NCBI RefSeq assembly: GCF_038396675.1
Contig: NC_088928.1
Span: 12,558,001 to 12,622,000 of the forward strand
DNA: 64,000 nt
Source of the DNA: Hydra vulgaris
Taxonomy: Eukaryota; Cnidaria; Hydrozoa; Anthoathecata; Hydridae
Direction: 5' to 3'
Part shown: one piece after another, positions 1-9,866 of the stretch
How positions within the stretch are numbered: position 1 is the stretch's first letter
Layout: every line of letters begins with the position of its first letter
Position numbers and translations under genes: made by a program
Notes under the pieces: model-generated
Database searches by the model: none
What the model saw: the letters and a program-made list of their open reading frames with translations, nothing else
What the model was told of the DNA's origin: nothing

Positions 1-1934
1 TATAAAAAACGAATCTGACGTTTTATTTCAACTCTCTTTCCATCTTTAACAAACTCCTACTTAAATCTCTCTAGAAAAGCTAATATACTTTTCTTCGTAG
101 TTTGGGATACAGCTCAATTTACCTCCTGATAATTTCTTGATAAATGAGTGAGAATCATAACCAGATAAATTATGAAATAGTACTGGGAAGAAATCTGGAA
201 TTTTATATTTTAAGTTACAACTATTATGAGCAGTACCTCTATATTTTCCAGTAATGTGACAGTGATCACGTACTTTATCATTATCCAAATCTTTTCCGCA
301 AATGTGACATTCAGTTGCTGCATCGAAATCCTTCTTATTTTCATGTGTATATACAATATTCTTTTTAAATTTAATCCTGTTACAAATTTTTATGATATCT
401 TCTTGTAATCTGTCAACAAATATTTGTGCAACATCATCCGTTTCATTACTTGCAGTAATGAAAGTGGATTGCTTTGGTAAAAATTTTCATCGAAACATTT
501 AATGTAGTAGCAGAACGAACTTGGTACATGCTTTTGATACTGTTTAGTATAGGATTCATTAGGATTAGGTTCACAAGTACTGATAGGTTTGATGAAACTC
601 TCAAAGTCAGCATATACTACAAATGGTACTCTCATTGATCTATTGTGATTAGTAAACTGCAATGTCGATTTTGGTGGTGGAAGTTCAATACGCACTGAAT
701 CATGTGTATTACAATACGATTTGTGTTTAGATAATGATTCTTCAGAATTAAACCCAAGTAAGCAATTTCTACAATAGTGAATAGCGCTATCTCTCTTAGA
801 TGTTTGCGCTGATAGCAATCTGCTTAAACTTTTTATTAGGCAGTAATGATTCGTTTCTCCATTTGAGATTAATAATAAATCTATTAAATGCTAACGATCA
901 TTATTCTTTGAAACACGTAAAGGATAAACTGAATTCTCGTATCCGTATACATTCACACTTATATCTTTATTGTTATTCTCAAATTGCGTAATTTGATTTA
1001 AAGATACTGGAAATTCTATTTTTCCCAATTAATCCTATTAGATTGTATTTTAAGCTCTTTATCAAGGATTTTTATCTTTTGGATTTAATGCTCTTGTAAC
1101 ACACCACTTAAAGAATTCATTATCTTCATTTTTTATGTTAATGATTGCCTTTTTAGTTTCTAAATTTTTGTCAAGTGGAATATAAGATTTAGCTTTAAGA
1201 GGATTATACTCTATAGTATTTATATCTATCTTTTTAACAGAAACAAATCTCCAATTTGACCCTAGCTGTTGAAATGATGATAAATTTTCTAAAATTCTCA
1301 ACTTTGCTGTTTCATAAAACTCATCTAAATCTGTTGATTCTAATACAACAGTACTCTTCATTGTAAACGGAGCAGTTGTGGTTATAGTTTCTCCTGTTTT
1401 GATGTCAGTACGCTCCATTTCACAAGTGAGAACTATACTAACTTTTGATTTTCTATTTTCTTTAAGTATTTTAATTGCACTTTTTTTAGCAGCATTCATG
1501 AAAGATATAGCATCATATCCTTTTATTCCTTTAACTGAAAACTGATTTGTTACATTCTTAACAGCTGATTGTGATAATTTAAATTCTACCGGATTTATAA
1601 TTACATATTTTTAATACAAATTTGAAACTGTAGATTTTAATTCATCAACTTTTTTATTCACAACCTTTTTAATTGGTTCTGGAACATATGATACAATCCA
1701 ATCTGCAAGAGAATTAATCTTTTTATTTATTTCTTTTCTAGTTTGTGTAATAGGTTGAAAAGGTGACGGAGCTAAAATTGTTGATGATATATCTGGAACA
1801 GGCTCATCAAGTAAATACTCTGTACCCATCTGTGTGTGCGATAACGCTCTTATGAGATCGCTTTTTCGCATATTATAATAATTTTTAATTTTTCGCTTTT
1901 TAGCGATTTCTTTTAATTTTTTCACCGTTACCAT
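1..1934 (-). pseudogene. polB: Protein-primed family-B DNA polymerase, N-terminal half, broken
   Basis: Replicative polymerase of the Polinton, read right to left from ATG 1934 and cut by the window start. The first ~35 residues (VKKLKEIAKKRKIKNYY) resemble a SAP-like helical segment, followed by an LLDEPVPDIS linker. The frame continues past a stop at 1611-1613 into 1600-1062, which includes NTIEYNPLKAKSYIPL and FFKWCVTRALNP, typical of Polinton polymerases. Then come a Cys/His cluster CRNCLLGF...HKSYC (about 770-700), the exonuclease motif VVYADFESF (about 640-615), a second cluster DHCHITGKYRG (about 270-240) and FHNLSGYDSHSFI (about 175-140). Interruptions include the stop near 1611, a stop near 887 and a frame change between 390 and 288. 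The palm domain is not in the window. Confidence 0.85.
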
Positions 1935-1951
1935 TTTTATATATGTAAGAT
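1932..1951 (-). promoter_or_regulatory. Start-abutting TATA-like motif of the polymerase gene
   Basis: On the minus strand TATATAAAAATGG ends in the polymerase start codon, preceded by an A-run and CTTAC. This is one of about nine such sites in the element and is what fixes ATG 1934. Confidence 0.5.
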
Positions 1952-2036
1952 TTTTTTAATAGAAAAAATTTCTTTATATCATTTTTCAAAATATTTTTTT
2001 TTGTCAATATTTCATATGTAAAGTTTCATATGAAAT

Positions 2037-2234
2037 TTAAATGCATCCCCATCCTCGTATTCTACAATAATAAGTAATATTTCGATATTTTGCAATCTCT
2101 TGATCTTTTGTAATTGTCAATGTTCTATATACAATAGGTGACGGAGCTAAAATTGTTGATGATATATCTGGAACAGGCTCATCAAGTAGATACTCTGTAT
2201 CCATGCGAAGTAAATACTCAATGTCCATTTCTAT
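2037..2234 (-). pseudogene. Duplicated scrap of the polymerase N-terminus
   Basis: A 63-codon frame that starts MDIEYLLRMDTEYLLDEP and repeats the polymerase stretch TEYLLDEPVPDISSTILAPSP almost exactly: plus-strand 2139-2205 matches 1760-1826. After the shared part the frame turns into unrelated sequence and stops, so it is not an independent gene. A weakened start motif (CTATATGG read on the plus strand) sits just before its ATG. A local duplication or a chimeric repair product explains it best. Confidence 0.6.
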
Positions 2235-2264
2235 ATGGCAAGATTTTATTTAATTTTATTTAGT

Positions 2265-3046
2265 TTTTCATAATCATATGTGAAGATATTTGGATTATGT
2301 GATAACCAATTCCAATCTACTTTATCTAAATTATCTTTTAATAGTTCATATGCATTTGGATTCTTTGATTATAAAATCCAATTGACTTTATCTATATTCT
2401 CTTTTAATAATTCAATTGCATTTGGATTCTTTGATAAGTCATCCCAATCTACTTTATCTAAATTATTTTTTAATATTTCAATTGCATTTGGATTTAAAGA
2501 TAAAATTTCCTAATCTACTTTGTCTAAACTATCTTTTAACAAATCAATTGCATTTGGATTTCAAGATAAATTAATCCAAATGACTTTATCTATATTCTCT
2601 TTTAATAATTCAATTGCATTTGGATTTGAAGATGAATAATACCAATTTACTTTATCTAAACTATTTTTTAATAGTTCATATGCATTTGTATTTCGAGATA
2701 ATTCTTTCCAATATACTTTATCTAAATTATCTTTTAATATCTCAATTGCATTTGGATTCATTGATAAGTTATGCCAATTTACTTTATCTAAACTATTTTT
2801 TAATATGTCAATTGCATTTGGATTTGAAGATAAATAAAACCAATTGATTTCAGTTAAGTTATTTTTCAATATGTCAATTGCATTTGGATTTCGAGATAAC
2901 TAATCCCAATTTACTTTATCTATATTCTCTTTTAATAATTCAATTGCATTTGGATTTGAAGATAACAAACTCCAATTTATTTTTTCAACATTACTTTTTA
3001 ACAATTCAATCGCATTTTTATTTTCAAATAAATTATCAGATCCCAT
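2265..3046 (-). pseudogene. NPNA-repeat gene: about eleven 22-residue repeats
   Basis: From ATG 3046, which has a TATATAAAAATG motif, one minus-strand frame runs to about 2265 and is made almost wholly of a 66-bp/22-residue repeat of the form NPNAIELLK-N-DKV-W--LS. At least four in-frame stops break it (about 2367-2369, 2511-2513, 2559-2561 and 2898-2900). The longest open stretch is 2561-2869. Each unit looks like two short helices with fixed Asn-Pro-Asn-Ala, Asp-Lys-Val and Trp positions. Similar N-P-N-A/W--LS repeats are, from memory, common in giant-virus proteins of unknown function. No catalytic residues, signal peptide or membrane segment are visible. Function unknown; a repeat scaffold for protein binding is only a guess. 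Confidence 0.7.
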
Positions 3047-3060
3047 TTTTATATATCAAG
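3044..3060 (-). promoter_or_regulatory. Start-abutting motif of the repeat gene
   Basis: Minus strand reads CTTGATATATAAAAATGG into ATG 3046, matching the polymerase and ATPase sites. Confidence 0.5.
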
Positions 3061-3071
3061 ATTTTTTTTTT

Positions 3072-3559
3072 AATTTTTTTTAATTTTTTAGAATTTAATA
3101 TTTCAATCTTATAACCATTATCAATCTTACCATCACGCATTTCAAGATACCTATAACCATGACCGGTTCCACGCATTGCACTATATAAAGAATTGTATAC
3201 TGTTTCTTCTCCTGTTTCTATGTTTGTTAATTTAATAGTGACTGGTTTTTTCTTAATTGTTTTTAATCTCTCATATTTTGGATCTATTTTTTTTCCTCTT
3301 CTTTTACTGGATGTATTCTAGGTCTTCCAACTGGTCTTTTCTCATTTACTTTGCATGGATCCGAAGGATCTACTTCTTTTACTGAATGTATTCTAGGTCT
3401 TTTCTTATCAGTTGCTTCTGTTGCTTTTGACATGATTGATTCTTTATCAATCAACCCATTATCTACAGCAATCATTAACAATGTAACATAATTTTTAGAT
3501 GTTTGTGAAATGTTATTTTCTTTTAACAACTTCTGCAAGTTTTCCCTTGAATAATACAT
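3072..3559 (-). pseudogene. AT-hook protein with C-terminal basic DNA-binding-like segment
   Basis: The ATG at 3559 is preferred over the longer open frame because the shared start motif (TATATAATAAAAATG) abuts it. The N-terminal ~50 residues are helical (MYYSRENLQKLLKENNIS). Two basic Gly/Pro-Arg blocks follow, ending in KRPVGRPRIHP, a good AT-hook core. A homopolymer A-run near 3284-3292 shifts the frame. Beyond it, TNIETGEETVYNSLYSAMRG and GHGYRYLEMRDGKIDNGYKI recall NUMOD-type DNA-binding modules of homing endonucleases and giant-virus proteins. A chromatin- or genome-binding role is inferred from these motifs only. The gene lies between the repeat gene and the capsid gene. Confidence 0.6.
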
Positions 3560-3576
3560 TTTTATTATATAAAGAT
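3557..3576 (-). promoter_or_regulatory. Start-abutting motif of the AT-hook gene
   Basis: Minus strand CTTTATATAATAAAAATG, one TA longer than the consensus, ends at ATG 3559. Confidence 0.45.
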
Positions 3577-3619
3577 AAAAAATTAAATTAATTTTCAAAA
3601 AAAAGTTAATAAACAACGT

Positions 3620-4264
3620 TCAACTTATTTCCGTCTGATTGAAAGTGTAAAAACTTATCCGATATTACAACAGCTAACGCTTCAGTATCTGCTGGAACAG
3701 CTGCATTAAATGTTGCTTTTAATTTGTACATCTACTACTGAGGATTTTAATTTTTCTGATTGTCTACTAACATCAAAAACAAAGAGTGGGTATAAATCTT
3801 TATAGTCTGAAGGAGTTATGTTGCTTTGTGTTATCAAATCGTTCATTCCATAAAGTTTTTCACTAAATACAGATGCATCTCTATAGGCTCTTGAAAATTG
3901 ATGATTCGGAAATGATAAGTTATAGTCAGCAGCTTATCAGTCAACATAATGTACATATTTTTCAAGTCACAATGATCAGATATGGAAGAATTAACTTCTT
4001 GATTTCCATCCTTATTTGTTTGGAATCCAACAATGATGTATCATGGCTTTTCTGGAGATGTCTTTACGCTAAGTCTCTAAGAAAACGTTGTAGATTGTGG
4101 AACAGTTATAGTATCACACTGCCTTGCGCGAAAAGTTAATGGAAGTTTCACTATTGATTCAATACTTTTATAAAGATTAACTCTCTCTAAATCTGATGGA
4201 ATCACATGTGGCATGAACAATGATGTTTTATCACTTTTCCTGCAGCTGCAAGCGCGCTTCTAAA
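3620..4264 (-). pseudogene. Capsid gene, 3' part (beyond the LINE)
   Basis: Continuation of the major-capsid-like gene whose 5' part is at 6837-7475. Read on the minus strand from the LINE target duplication at 4258-4264, short frames follow each other to about 3620, for instance MPHVIPSDLERVNLYKSIES (about 4214-4155). They carry several stops and frame changes, so this half had decayed as well as being displaced. The match of the interrupted codon on both sides of the LINE, plus the repeated TTCTAAA, ties it to the 5' part. No product can be made from it now. Confidence 0.65.
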
Positions 4265-4447
4265 ATTTTTTTTTTTTTTTAATGTATTTTTTGTTCCATA
4301 GTATACATTTTCGTGATTACATAATAAAGATTCGTTAAGATTGTATATACATATAAATATATATAAAAAATACGAACTGTAAGAAGAACGCGATAAACTT
4401 GCAGAAGACCAAAATGTCTTATCATCAAGAACCGCTTTACATTGTCA

Positions 4448-4560
<113 letters not shown>

Positions 4561-4765
4561 GTATAGAAAAATTAAAATATTTACAAAACTTTTACGTTAA
4601 ATTGTTACATTATAATTGTATTAAAGTGTAAGATAACAATTATACAAACATGTATCGTTACTTTTTCTTAATATTACCACGTTTATTGCTAATGCAATGT
4701 TTGAAATATATATATAAGTATATTAAAAAATAAGAGTTTATATAAGATGCTAGCAGTGAACAAAA

Positions 4766-6400
4766 TTAGAAAAAATCAGTAAGTAAATTTTTATACTTTA
4801 AAATACTCTTTTTAATAGTTTTTTTAAAGCCATTTAAGTTTTCAAGGTTAATAATATTTTGATTAAGTAATAAAAACTTATTCCAGATATGAGGTGCACG
4901 ATAAGTAATTTTAAATTGCACAAGCTTAGTTTTGCATGAAGGCTCAAAAAGGGTACTATTTGTGCGCAACAGGTATTTATACTCGGGCTTTTGTTTATAA
5001 AGACTATAGAAAATTGAAGGAGTTTTTTGCATTTTACTATTATACATAAGACTTAGAACATTATATATATTTAGTTCAAACAATGTTAGTAAAGACATCT
5101 GTTCAAAAAGAGGCTTTGTGTGTTCGTTTTTATTTTTAAAATTAATTACTCGTATAGCATGCTTCTGTTTACGATAGAGAGGTTCTAGCTTGCTTTTATA
5201 GGTACTACCCCATGCTGTATTACCGTAATTTAAATAACTTTGAACAAAGCTATAGTAGATTTGTTTGAGTAGCGGCTTTTTCAATAAATAGCGTGATCGG
5301 TATATTATTCCGATACTTTTAGATATTTTACTACTTAAATAGGCGATATGTTTATTCCAATTTAGATTTTCGTCAATAAAAACACCTAAAAATTTAATAA
5401 CATTATCCCTACTTATTTCTCTATTTTCAATAAACAATTTTGGACGTGAAGATTCAACTTCTTTTTTTTATAAGAAGAATGAAGTTTATTTGCCCTAAAC
5501 CATCCAGAATTTTTTTCTAATTTTTGATTTATTTCTACGCACATCTCGTTTATAATTTTTCCGGAGATAAAAAAGTTGCTATCATCAGCAAACATTATAG
5601 TTGAAATTCTTTTTGATGCCCGATAGAGATCTTTAACGTAGATTAAAAAAAGCAAAGGCCTAAGTATGGAACCCTGAGGAACACCACACTTTAATATGGA
5701 AGGTTTAGAGAGTTTATTATCTCCATAGTATATAGATTGCACACGTTTATCTAAGTAGCTTTCTATCCATTTGTTCGTTCTACCCCTTATGCCATACATG
5801 TTAAGCTTTGATAATTATATTTTGTGGTCGACTGTATCAAAAGCCTTAGAGAGATCTATGAATACACCTAATGTAACTTCTCCGTTTGTAAAAGAGTTTT
5901 TTATTTCATCAACTAGGTGAAGGATTGCGTGTTCAGCTGATGTATTTTTTTGAAAGCCGAATTGCTTGGAGTAAATAAAATTATTTTCTTTAAAAAAAGT
6001 ATATACTCTATTGTGCATAATTCTCTCAAGTATCTTAGAGAATGTAGAAAGTATTGACATTGGTCTGTAATTGCCTATTTCACTTGTATCTCCTGATTTA
6101 AAAATAGGTTTTACTTTCGCAGTTTTCAGTTTTTCAGGAAAGATACCTTCCTCTAAGGAGTGTTTAAATATTTTTAATAAAGGAACTTTAAGCTCGTTTT
6201 GGCAATTAATTATAATGTTGCTATTGATGTCGTCGATTCCGGTTGCTTTGTTTCTTTTTAGGCTTTTAAAAGCATTGTTAAATTCTAACATGGTTAGTTT
6301 TTCGTTATTCAATTCATTTTTATTACGATCTAAATATTTATCAAAAGATTTATTTGCACTAGGAACTTGGGAAGCAAGTTTAGATCCTATATTAACAAAG
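4766..6400 (-). pseudogene. LINE reverse transcriptase, frameshifted
   Basis: Three overlapping minus-strand frames give one reverse transcriptase. 6312-5815 has the N-terminal fingers (NKATGIDDI, NYRPMSILS, FIDLSKAFDTVDH). 5799-5413 has GVPQGSILRPLLF and the catalytic MFADDSNFF. 5437-4766 has the thumb and C-terminal region (FLGVFIDENLNWNKHI). The frame breaks at a stop near 5813 and at an A-run near 5461-5468. The FADD box is retained, so loss of function comes from frame breaks and 5' truncation rather than from the active site. It would copy its own RNA at a nicked target in the nucleus. Confidence 0.85.
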
Positions 6401-6836
6401 AAGTTGTTAAACTCATTTGCAATGACGTTTTTATCATGAATTGTTTTGTGGTTGATTTTTATAGTTTTAGGAAAGCACGGTTTGTTAATTTTTGGTTTAC
6501 CAATAATTTCATTTAATAATTGCCATGTTTTCCTAGAATCTGTTTGACACTTATCAAGAAGTTTATTATAATAATTAGCTTTAGCGGTTTTTTTAAATTT
6601 CTCAAAGAGACTTGCATAACTCTTGTATTCCGATTTTGTTTTATCGCATTTTTTTTAAGGTACTTTATATATAATCGTTGTTTCCGCTTAGATGATTTTT
6701 TAAGACCTCTACTCAACCAAGGTGAATTTATGTCTTTCAATTTAATTGTTTTTACTACTTTGGGGAAGTGTTTATCATAAAGAAATACAAAAATATCTAT
6801 AAGCGTATTATACATTAAATTGGTATCATTTGAGAA

Positions 6837-7475
6837 TTCTAAATTTGACCAATCAATATAAATTGCTCCAGTATCGCTTTTTCTAACAAGAGTTAGTGTT
6901 TGTTTGAATCCGTAAATAACTTTATTATAATCATCGCAGAATCCAAAAATGTGTCTTAAAGGTATACAAAATGAAAATGTTCCCTTTGTGGTTGGTTTCT
7001 GAATTATGTATGATTGTCGTACTGCAAACCCTGAATTATCAGCAAGTACTGCTGTTGTTGAAGAATCTTTGTACCACAATTGATTTAATCCTTGTGCTAA
7101 TTGAAAGTCATTTGGGTATTTAAGTATTCCTAACATTGTTGTTGCGTGACCTGGATTAAAAATAGTTTCTATATTTTGGTTTGATAATTGATATGATATT
7201 TCACTGAATAAATGCATAATACCATTATTTGTAAGCGCCACTGCATCTGCATTAGCATAAGCTGTCCCATCAAGTTTAAGAAGCCTTCCTTCAAACAAAA
7301 GATAAGCCTCAGATGGAAGTGTGAACAAATCTTGTTGCTCAATGTTAATTCTTATTTCTCCAGCGCTATTTAGATTTGTGCGAGCTATTGGTTCATATTC
7401 ACGGAATTCAAATCTTTCAATTCCATCATCCACAGTTGGGATTTCAGTAAAATCTAATACATCAGAGGTTGCCAT
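6837..7475 (-). pseudogene. Major-capsid-like protein, 5' part, truncated by LINE
   Basis: ATG 7475 carries a start-abutting motif. About 213 residues are capsid-derived: an N-terminal arm, then beta-rich blocks such as PSEAYLLFEGRL, NNGIMHLFSEISYQLSN, NPGHATTMLGILKYP and IPLRHIFGFCDDYNKVIYG. These match, from memory, the conserved capsid-like protein of animal Polintons (predicted double jelly roll). At residue ~213 the frame crosses the TTCTAAA duplication into LINE sequence and ends about 107 residues later at 6513, giving a 320-residue chimera. The remaining capsid sequence is at 3620-4264. It would have formed the virion shell; capsid versus minor capsid cannot be settled here. Confidence 0.75.
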
Positions 7476-7492
7476 TTTTTTATATACAATAT
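7473..7492 (-). promoter_or_regulatory. Start-abutting motif of the capsid gene
   Basis: Minus strand TTGTATATAAAAAAATGG, with a slightly longer A-run than the others, leads into ATG 7475. Confidence 0.45.
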
Positions 7493-7546
7493 AAAAAAAA
7501 TTTTTCTTTTAAAATGGAAAATAAATATATAAAAAAATTAAGCCAA

Positions 7547-7912
7547 TCAAAGACCGCGGCCTTTTTTTGCTAGATCTTCTATCCTTATAGCTGTTGATTT
7601 TATTGCAGACCCCAACATTATATTATTTATATTTGGTGTAACTTCATCAGCTTTTTTATTTAAGTTTGAGATTATGTCATTAATTTTATTATTAATGACT
7701 GTATTTGGTTGAGAAACTTTAGTAGATGTTTTTCTAATTAATTGTTTTCCTTTTTCAACTGCAACATCTTTAGCAGCTTCTATTGCTGATGTTGAAAGTT
7801 CTTTCCCTGCTGATTTAGCAGCAGTTATTGCAGTTTTTCCTAAACTGTCAAATATACCACTTCCTCCAACAACTTGCTTCTTAACATATCTCTTATTTTT
7901 AACAAATAGCAT
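7547..7912 (-). CDS. Small basic virion-core-like protein, 121 aa
   Basis: Intact 121-codon frame with a good start motif (GTATATAAAAATG) at 7912. The basic N-terminus (KNKRYVKKQ) is followed by a Gly-rich VVGGSGIF, then an Ala/Lys-rich amphipathic helical stretch (residues ~25-70) and a basic end. Small proteins with a Gly-Gly processing-like motif and amphipathic helices sit beside the capsid gene in Polintons and resemble adenoviral core/minor proteins in make-up, not clearly in sequence. A core or membrane-active role is inferred from position and composition. Length and lack of stops contrast with its broken neighbours. Confidence 0.5.
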   Translation of the reverse strand: MLFVKNKRYVKKQVVGGSGIFDSLGKTAITAAKSAGKELSTSAIEAAKDVAVEKGKQLIRKTSTKVSQPNTVINNKINDIISNLNKKADEVTPNINNIMLGSAIKSTAIRIEDLAKKGRGL

Positions 7913-7926
7913 TTTTATATACGCAA
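7910..7926 (-). promoter_or_regulatory. Start-abutting motif of the 121-aa gene
   Basis: Minus strand TTGCGTATATAAAAATG ends at ATG 7912. Confidence 0.5.
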
Positions 7927-7948
7927 TTTTTTTTTAATTTTTTTTTTC

Positions 7949-8005
7949 TCATATTATCATATTCATATTATCATATTCATATTATCATATTCATATTATC
8001 ATATT
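7949..8005. repeat. 14-bp tandem repeat, about 4 copies
   Basis: Unit TCATATTATCATAT repeated about four times between two Polinton genes; the last unit touches the stop of the 74-residue gene at 7999. Confidence 0.85.
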
Positions 8006-8223
8006 GCTAGATTATTTTGCATTGCTTTATACTGATCACTATTCATAACACCTTGTCTTAACAATTCATCACAAATTGCAACAGCTTCATTTCTTGATCC
8101 AGTATTACCTGCTCTCCATGCAGCTATGCGTAATTCAAGCATATCAAGAAGTGCAATAGGATCGCTAGGAAGAATTATTGGTCCTATTCCTGTTTCCTTT
8201 GATTCTCTTTGATACTCAAGCAT
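7999..8223 (-). CDS. Small helical protein, 74 aa, conserved Polinton type
   Basis: Intact 74-codon frame whose ATG (8221-8223) overlaps the stop of the upstream 213-residue gene by 8 bp, so it was probably translated from the same transcript. It has no start motif of its own. Predicted mostly helical, with DPIALLDMLELRIAAWRAGN and AVAICDELLRQGVM. Small genes with a similar DELLRQG helix are, from memory, found in cnidarian Polintons. Function unknown; tight coupling to the next gene suggests a joint role. Confidence 0.55.
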   Translation of the reverse strand: MLEYQRESKETGIGPIILPSDPIALLDMLELRIAAWRAGNTGSRNEAVAICDELLRQGVMNSDQYKAMQNNLAI

Positions 8224-8857
8224 TGGGAGCTATTATTTCTTTGTATTTTTCGCTCCGAGAGGACTTTGGTTTTCCTGAATCAGTAGTAATTGCATCTGTT
8301 TGTATTATTATATCTCGAAAATTGTGAAGATCATCTATATTATATATTTCCTTATTAGGATTAGACTTTGTTAGTAATTCCCAAAGACCAGGAGTACCTA
8401 TGTATTTTATTCCATTTATATTTATATCCTCATTATTAATTAATATTGGAACTTTTCCTATAAAAAATTTACCCTCTTTAGAATGTATTCCAATTGTAGT
8501 GTCTGTAGACATTTTACTATAAGTATACATCCTAAGATAGTCTGCTGCAATTTTTCCCAACTTTAAAAATTCATCAGAAGGCATTATTTCTTTAGATCCA
8601 TAAGTAAGTATTTCAGGATATGCATTTGAAAACGTAAGAGCAAATTGATTGGCTTGATCTTGCAATTTAGATATATCCTCCTTTATTCCAGATTGACTAT
8701 CAATTAATGGCTTGTACAATTTTGACAAGTCTATCTGCAAATCAGAATCTCCAGTCTTTTCACTAAGATGATTCTGCTGTATTCTTTTTTTACTCTCTGA
8801 TAATTCTTTTACAATTTGATCTCTCTTTTCAGTGTCTGTAATTTTTAAAAATGACAT
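8216..8857 (-). CDS. Conserved Polinton protein with TPGLWELL motif, 213 aa
   Basis: Intact frame; ATG 8857 has an A/T-rich TATATAAAAACAAAATG lead. Residues 1-75 are charged and probably coiled (KRDQIVKELSESKKRI, then DISKLQDQANQFALTF). Residues ~100-170 form a folded part with DTTIGIHSKEGKFFIG, VPILINNEDININGIKYIG and TPGLWELLTKSNPNKEIYN. A basic tail (GKPKSSRSEKYKE) ends it. I recognise the TPGLWELL block as recurring in unnamed proteins of animal Polintons, but no function is known to me. The next gene overlaps its stop by 8 bp. Confidence 0.6.
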   Translation of the reverse strand: MSFLKITDTEKRDQIVKELSESKKRIQQNHLSEKTGDSDLQIDLSKLYKPLIDSQSGIKEDISKLQDQANQFALTFSNAYPEILTYGSKEIMPSDEFLKLGKIAADYLRMYTYSKMSTDTTIGIHSKEGKFFIGKVPILINNEDININGIKYIGTPGLWELLTKSNPNKEIYNIDDLHNFRDIIIQTDAITTDSGKPKSSRSEKYKEIIAPNA

Positions 8858-8882
8858 TTTGTTTTTATATAAAAAAGATTAA
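8855..8882 (-). promoter_or_regulatory. Start-proximal A/T motif of the 213-aa gene
   Basis: TATATAAAAACAAAATG on the minus strand: the TATATAAAAA block lies 4 bp further from the ATG than in the other genes. Confidence 0.4.
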
Positions 8883-8918
8883 AAACACAACATAAAAGTT
8901 TATGTTGTGTTTTATGAT

Positions 8919-9228
8919 TTACGTTTTACGTTACGTTTTACGTTACGTTTTACGTTACGTTTTACGTTACGTTTTACGTTACGTTTTACGTTACGTTTTA
9001 CGTTACGTTTTACGTTACGTTTTACGTTACGTTTTACGTTACGTTTTACGTTACGTTTTACGTTACGTTTTACGTTACGTTTTACGTTACGTTTTACGTT
9101 ACGTTTTACGTTACGTTTTACGTTACGTTTTACGTTACGTTTTACGTTACGTTTTACGTTACGTTTTACGTTACGTTTTACGTTACGTTTTACGTTACGT
9201 TTTACGTTACGTTTTACGTTTTACGTTT
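8919..9228. repeat. 12-bp satellite-like tandem array, about 24 copies
   Basis: Nearly perfect head-to-tail copies of TTTTACGTTACG across about 300 bp, ending in the related TTTTACGTTTTAG that begins the next duplicated block. Long open frames exist through it only because 12 is divisible by three. It separates the 213-residue gene from the 9220-9843 gene. Confidence 0.95.
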
Positions 9229-9843
9229 TAGCAAACTATTTAAATAATCAATATTAAACGTTCCAAAATTCTTTTTAATCTCAAAGTCTTTATAAATGAT
9301 ATCATTTGTTTCTAATAATCTTAATATAAGTGCCATTGTAAAATACTTTTTATTAGTTTTACGTTTTAGCAAACTATTTAAATAATCAATATTAAACGTT
9401 CCAAAATTCTTTTTAATCTCAAAGTCTTTATAAATGATATCATTTGTTTCTAATAATCTTAATATAAGTGCCATTGTAAAATACTTTTTATTAGTTTTTT
9501 TTTTTGAAATCACACTCTAATTGAAGTACATATTTATCTATAATTCTTAATTTATCCTGTTTTATAACATTATTCCATTGTTTAAGTGATTTTTTAATGT
9601 CTCTTTCTACACAATAAAAATCACTATCTTCATTCCAGATAAGTTTATAAAGTTTATTTCTCTCATCATCACTATAAGTTGATGGTATCTGAAAGTTTCC
9701 ATAATCAGTGATAAATATAGAGTGACTTCCTGAATCAACAATAAAACCTCCTTTTCCAAATCCAAGAAGTTCCAAATTTTTTTTTGTTCAAATCTCTTTC
9801 ACGTTTACTACATTCTAAAAAGAAAGGATATAAATAACGCATC
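9220..9843 (-). pseudogene. Unrecognised Polinton gene with tandem-duplicated 3' end
   Basis: Read from ATG 9843 (MRYLYPFFLECSKRER), one coding line runs through 9775-9491 (FGKGGFIVDSGSHSIFITDY, then FYCVERDIKKSLKQWNN) to a C-terminal helix block. It shifts frame at two A-runs, near 9777-9786 and 9497-9507. The last 46 codons are present twice in tandem (period 138 bp, roughly 9222-9359 and 9360-9497), each with YFTMALILRLLETNDIIYKD. There is no start-abutting motif. No domain recognised. The frame changes at homopolymers and the duplication suggest it is no longer translated whole. Confidence 0.45.
9222..9497. repeat. 138-bp tandem duplication
   Basis: Two essentially identical 138-bp units: GCAAACTATT occurs at 9231 and again at 9369. 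The period is a multiple of three, so the reading frame of the gene end is kept. Confidence 0.93.
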
Positions 9844-9866
9844 TCTTATTATTTGTCAATAAAATA

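Noticed and set aside
8902..9257. Long open frames of repeated Arg-Tyr-Val-Leu or Leu-Arg-Phe-Thr through the 12-bp array
   Set aside because: A stop-free 12-bp repeat gives open frames automatically; no family features and no start motif.
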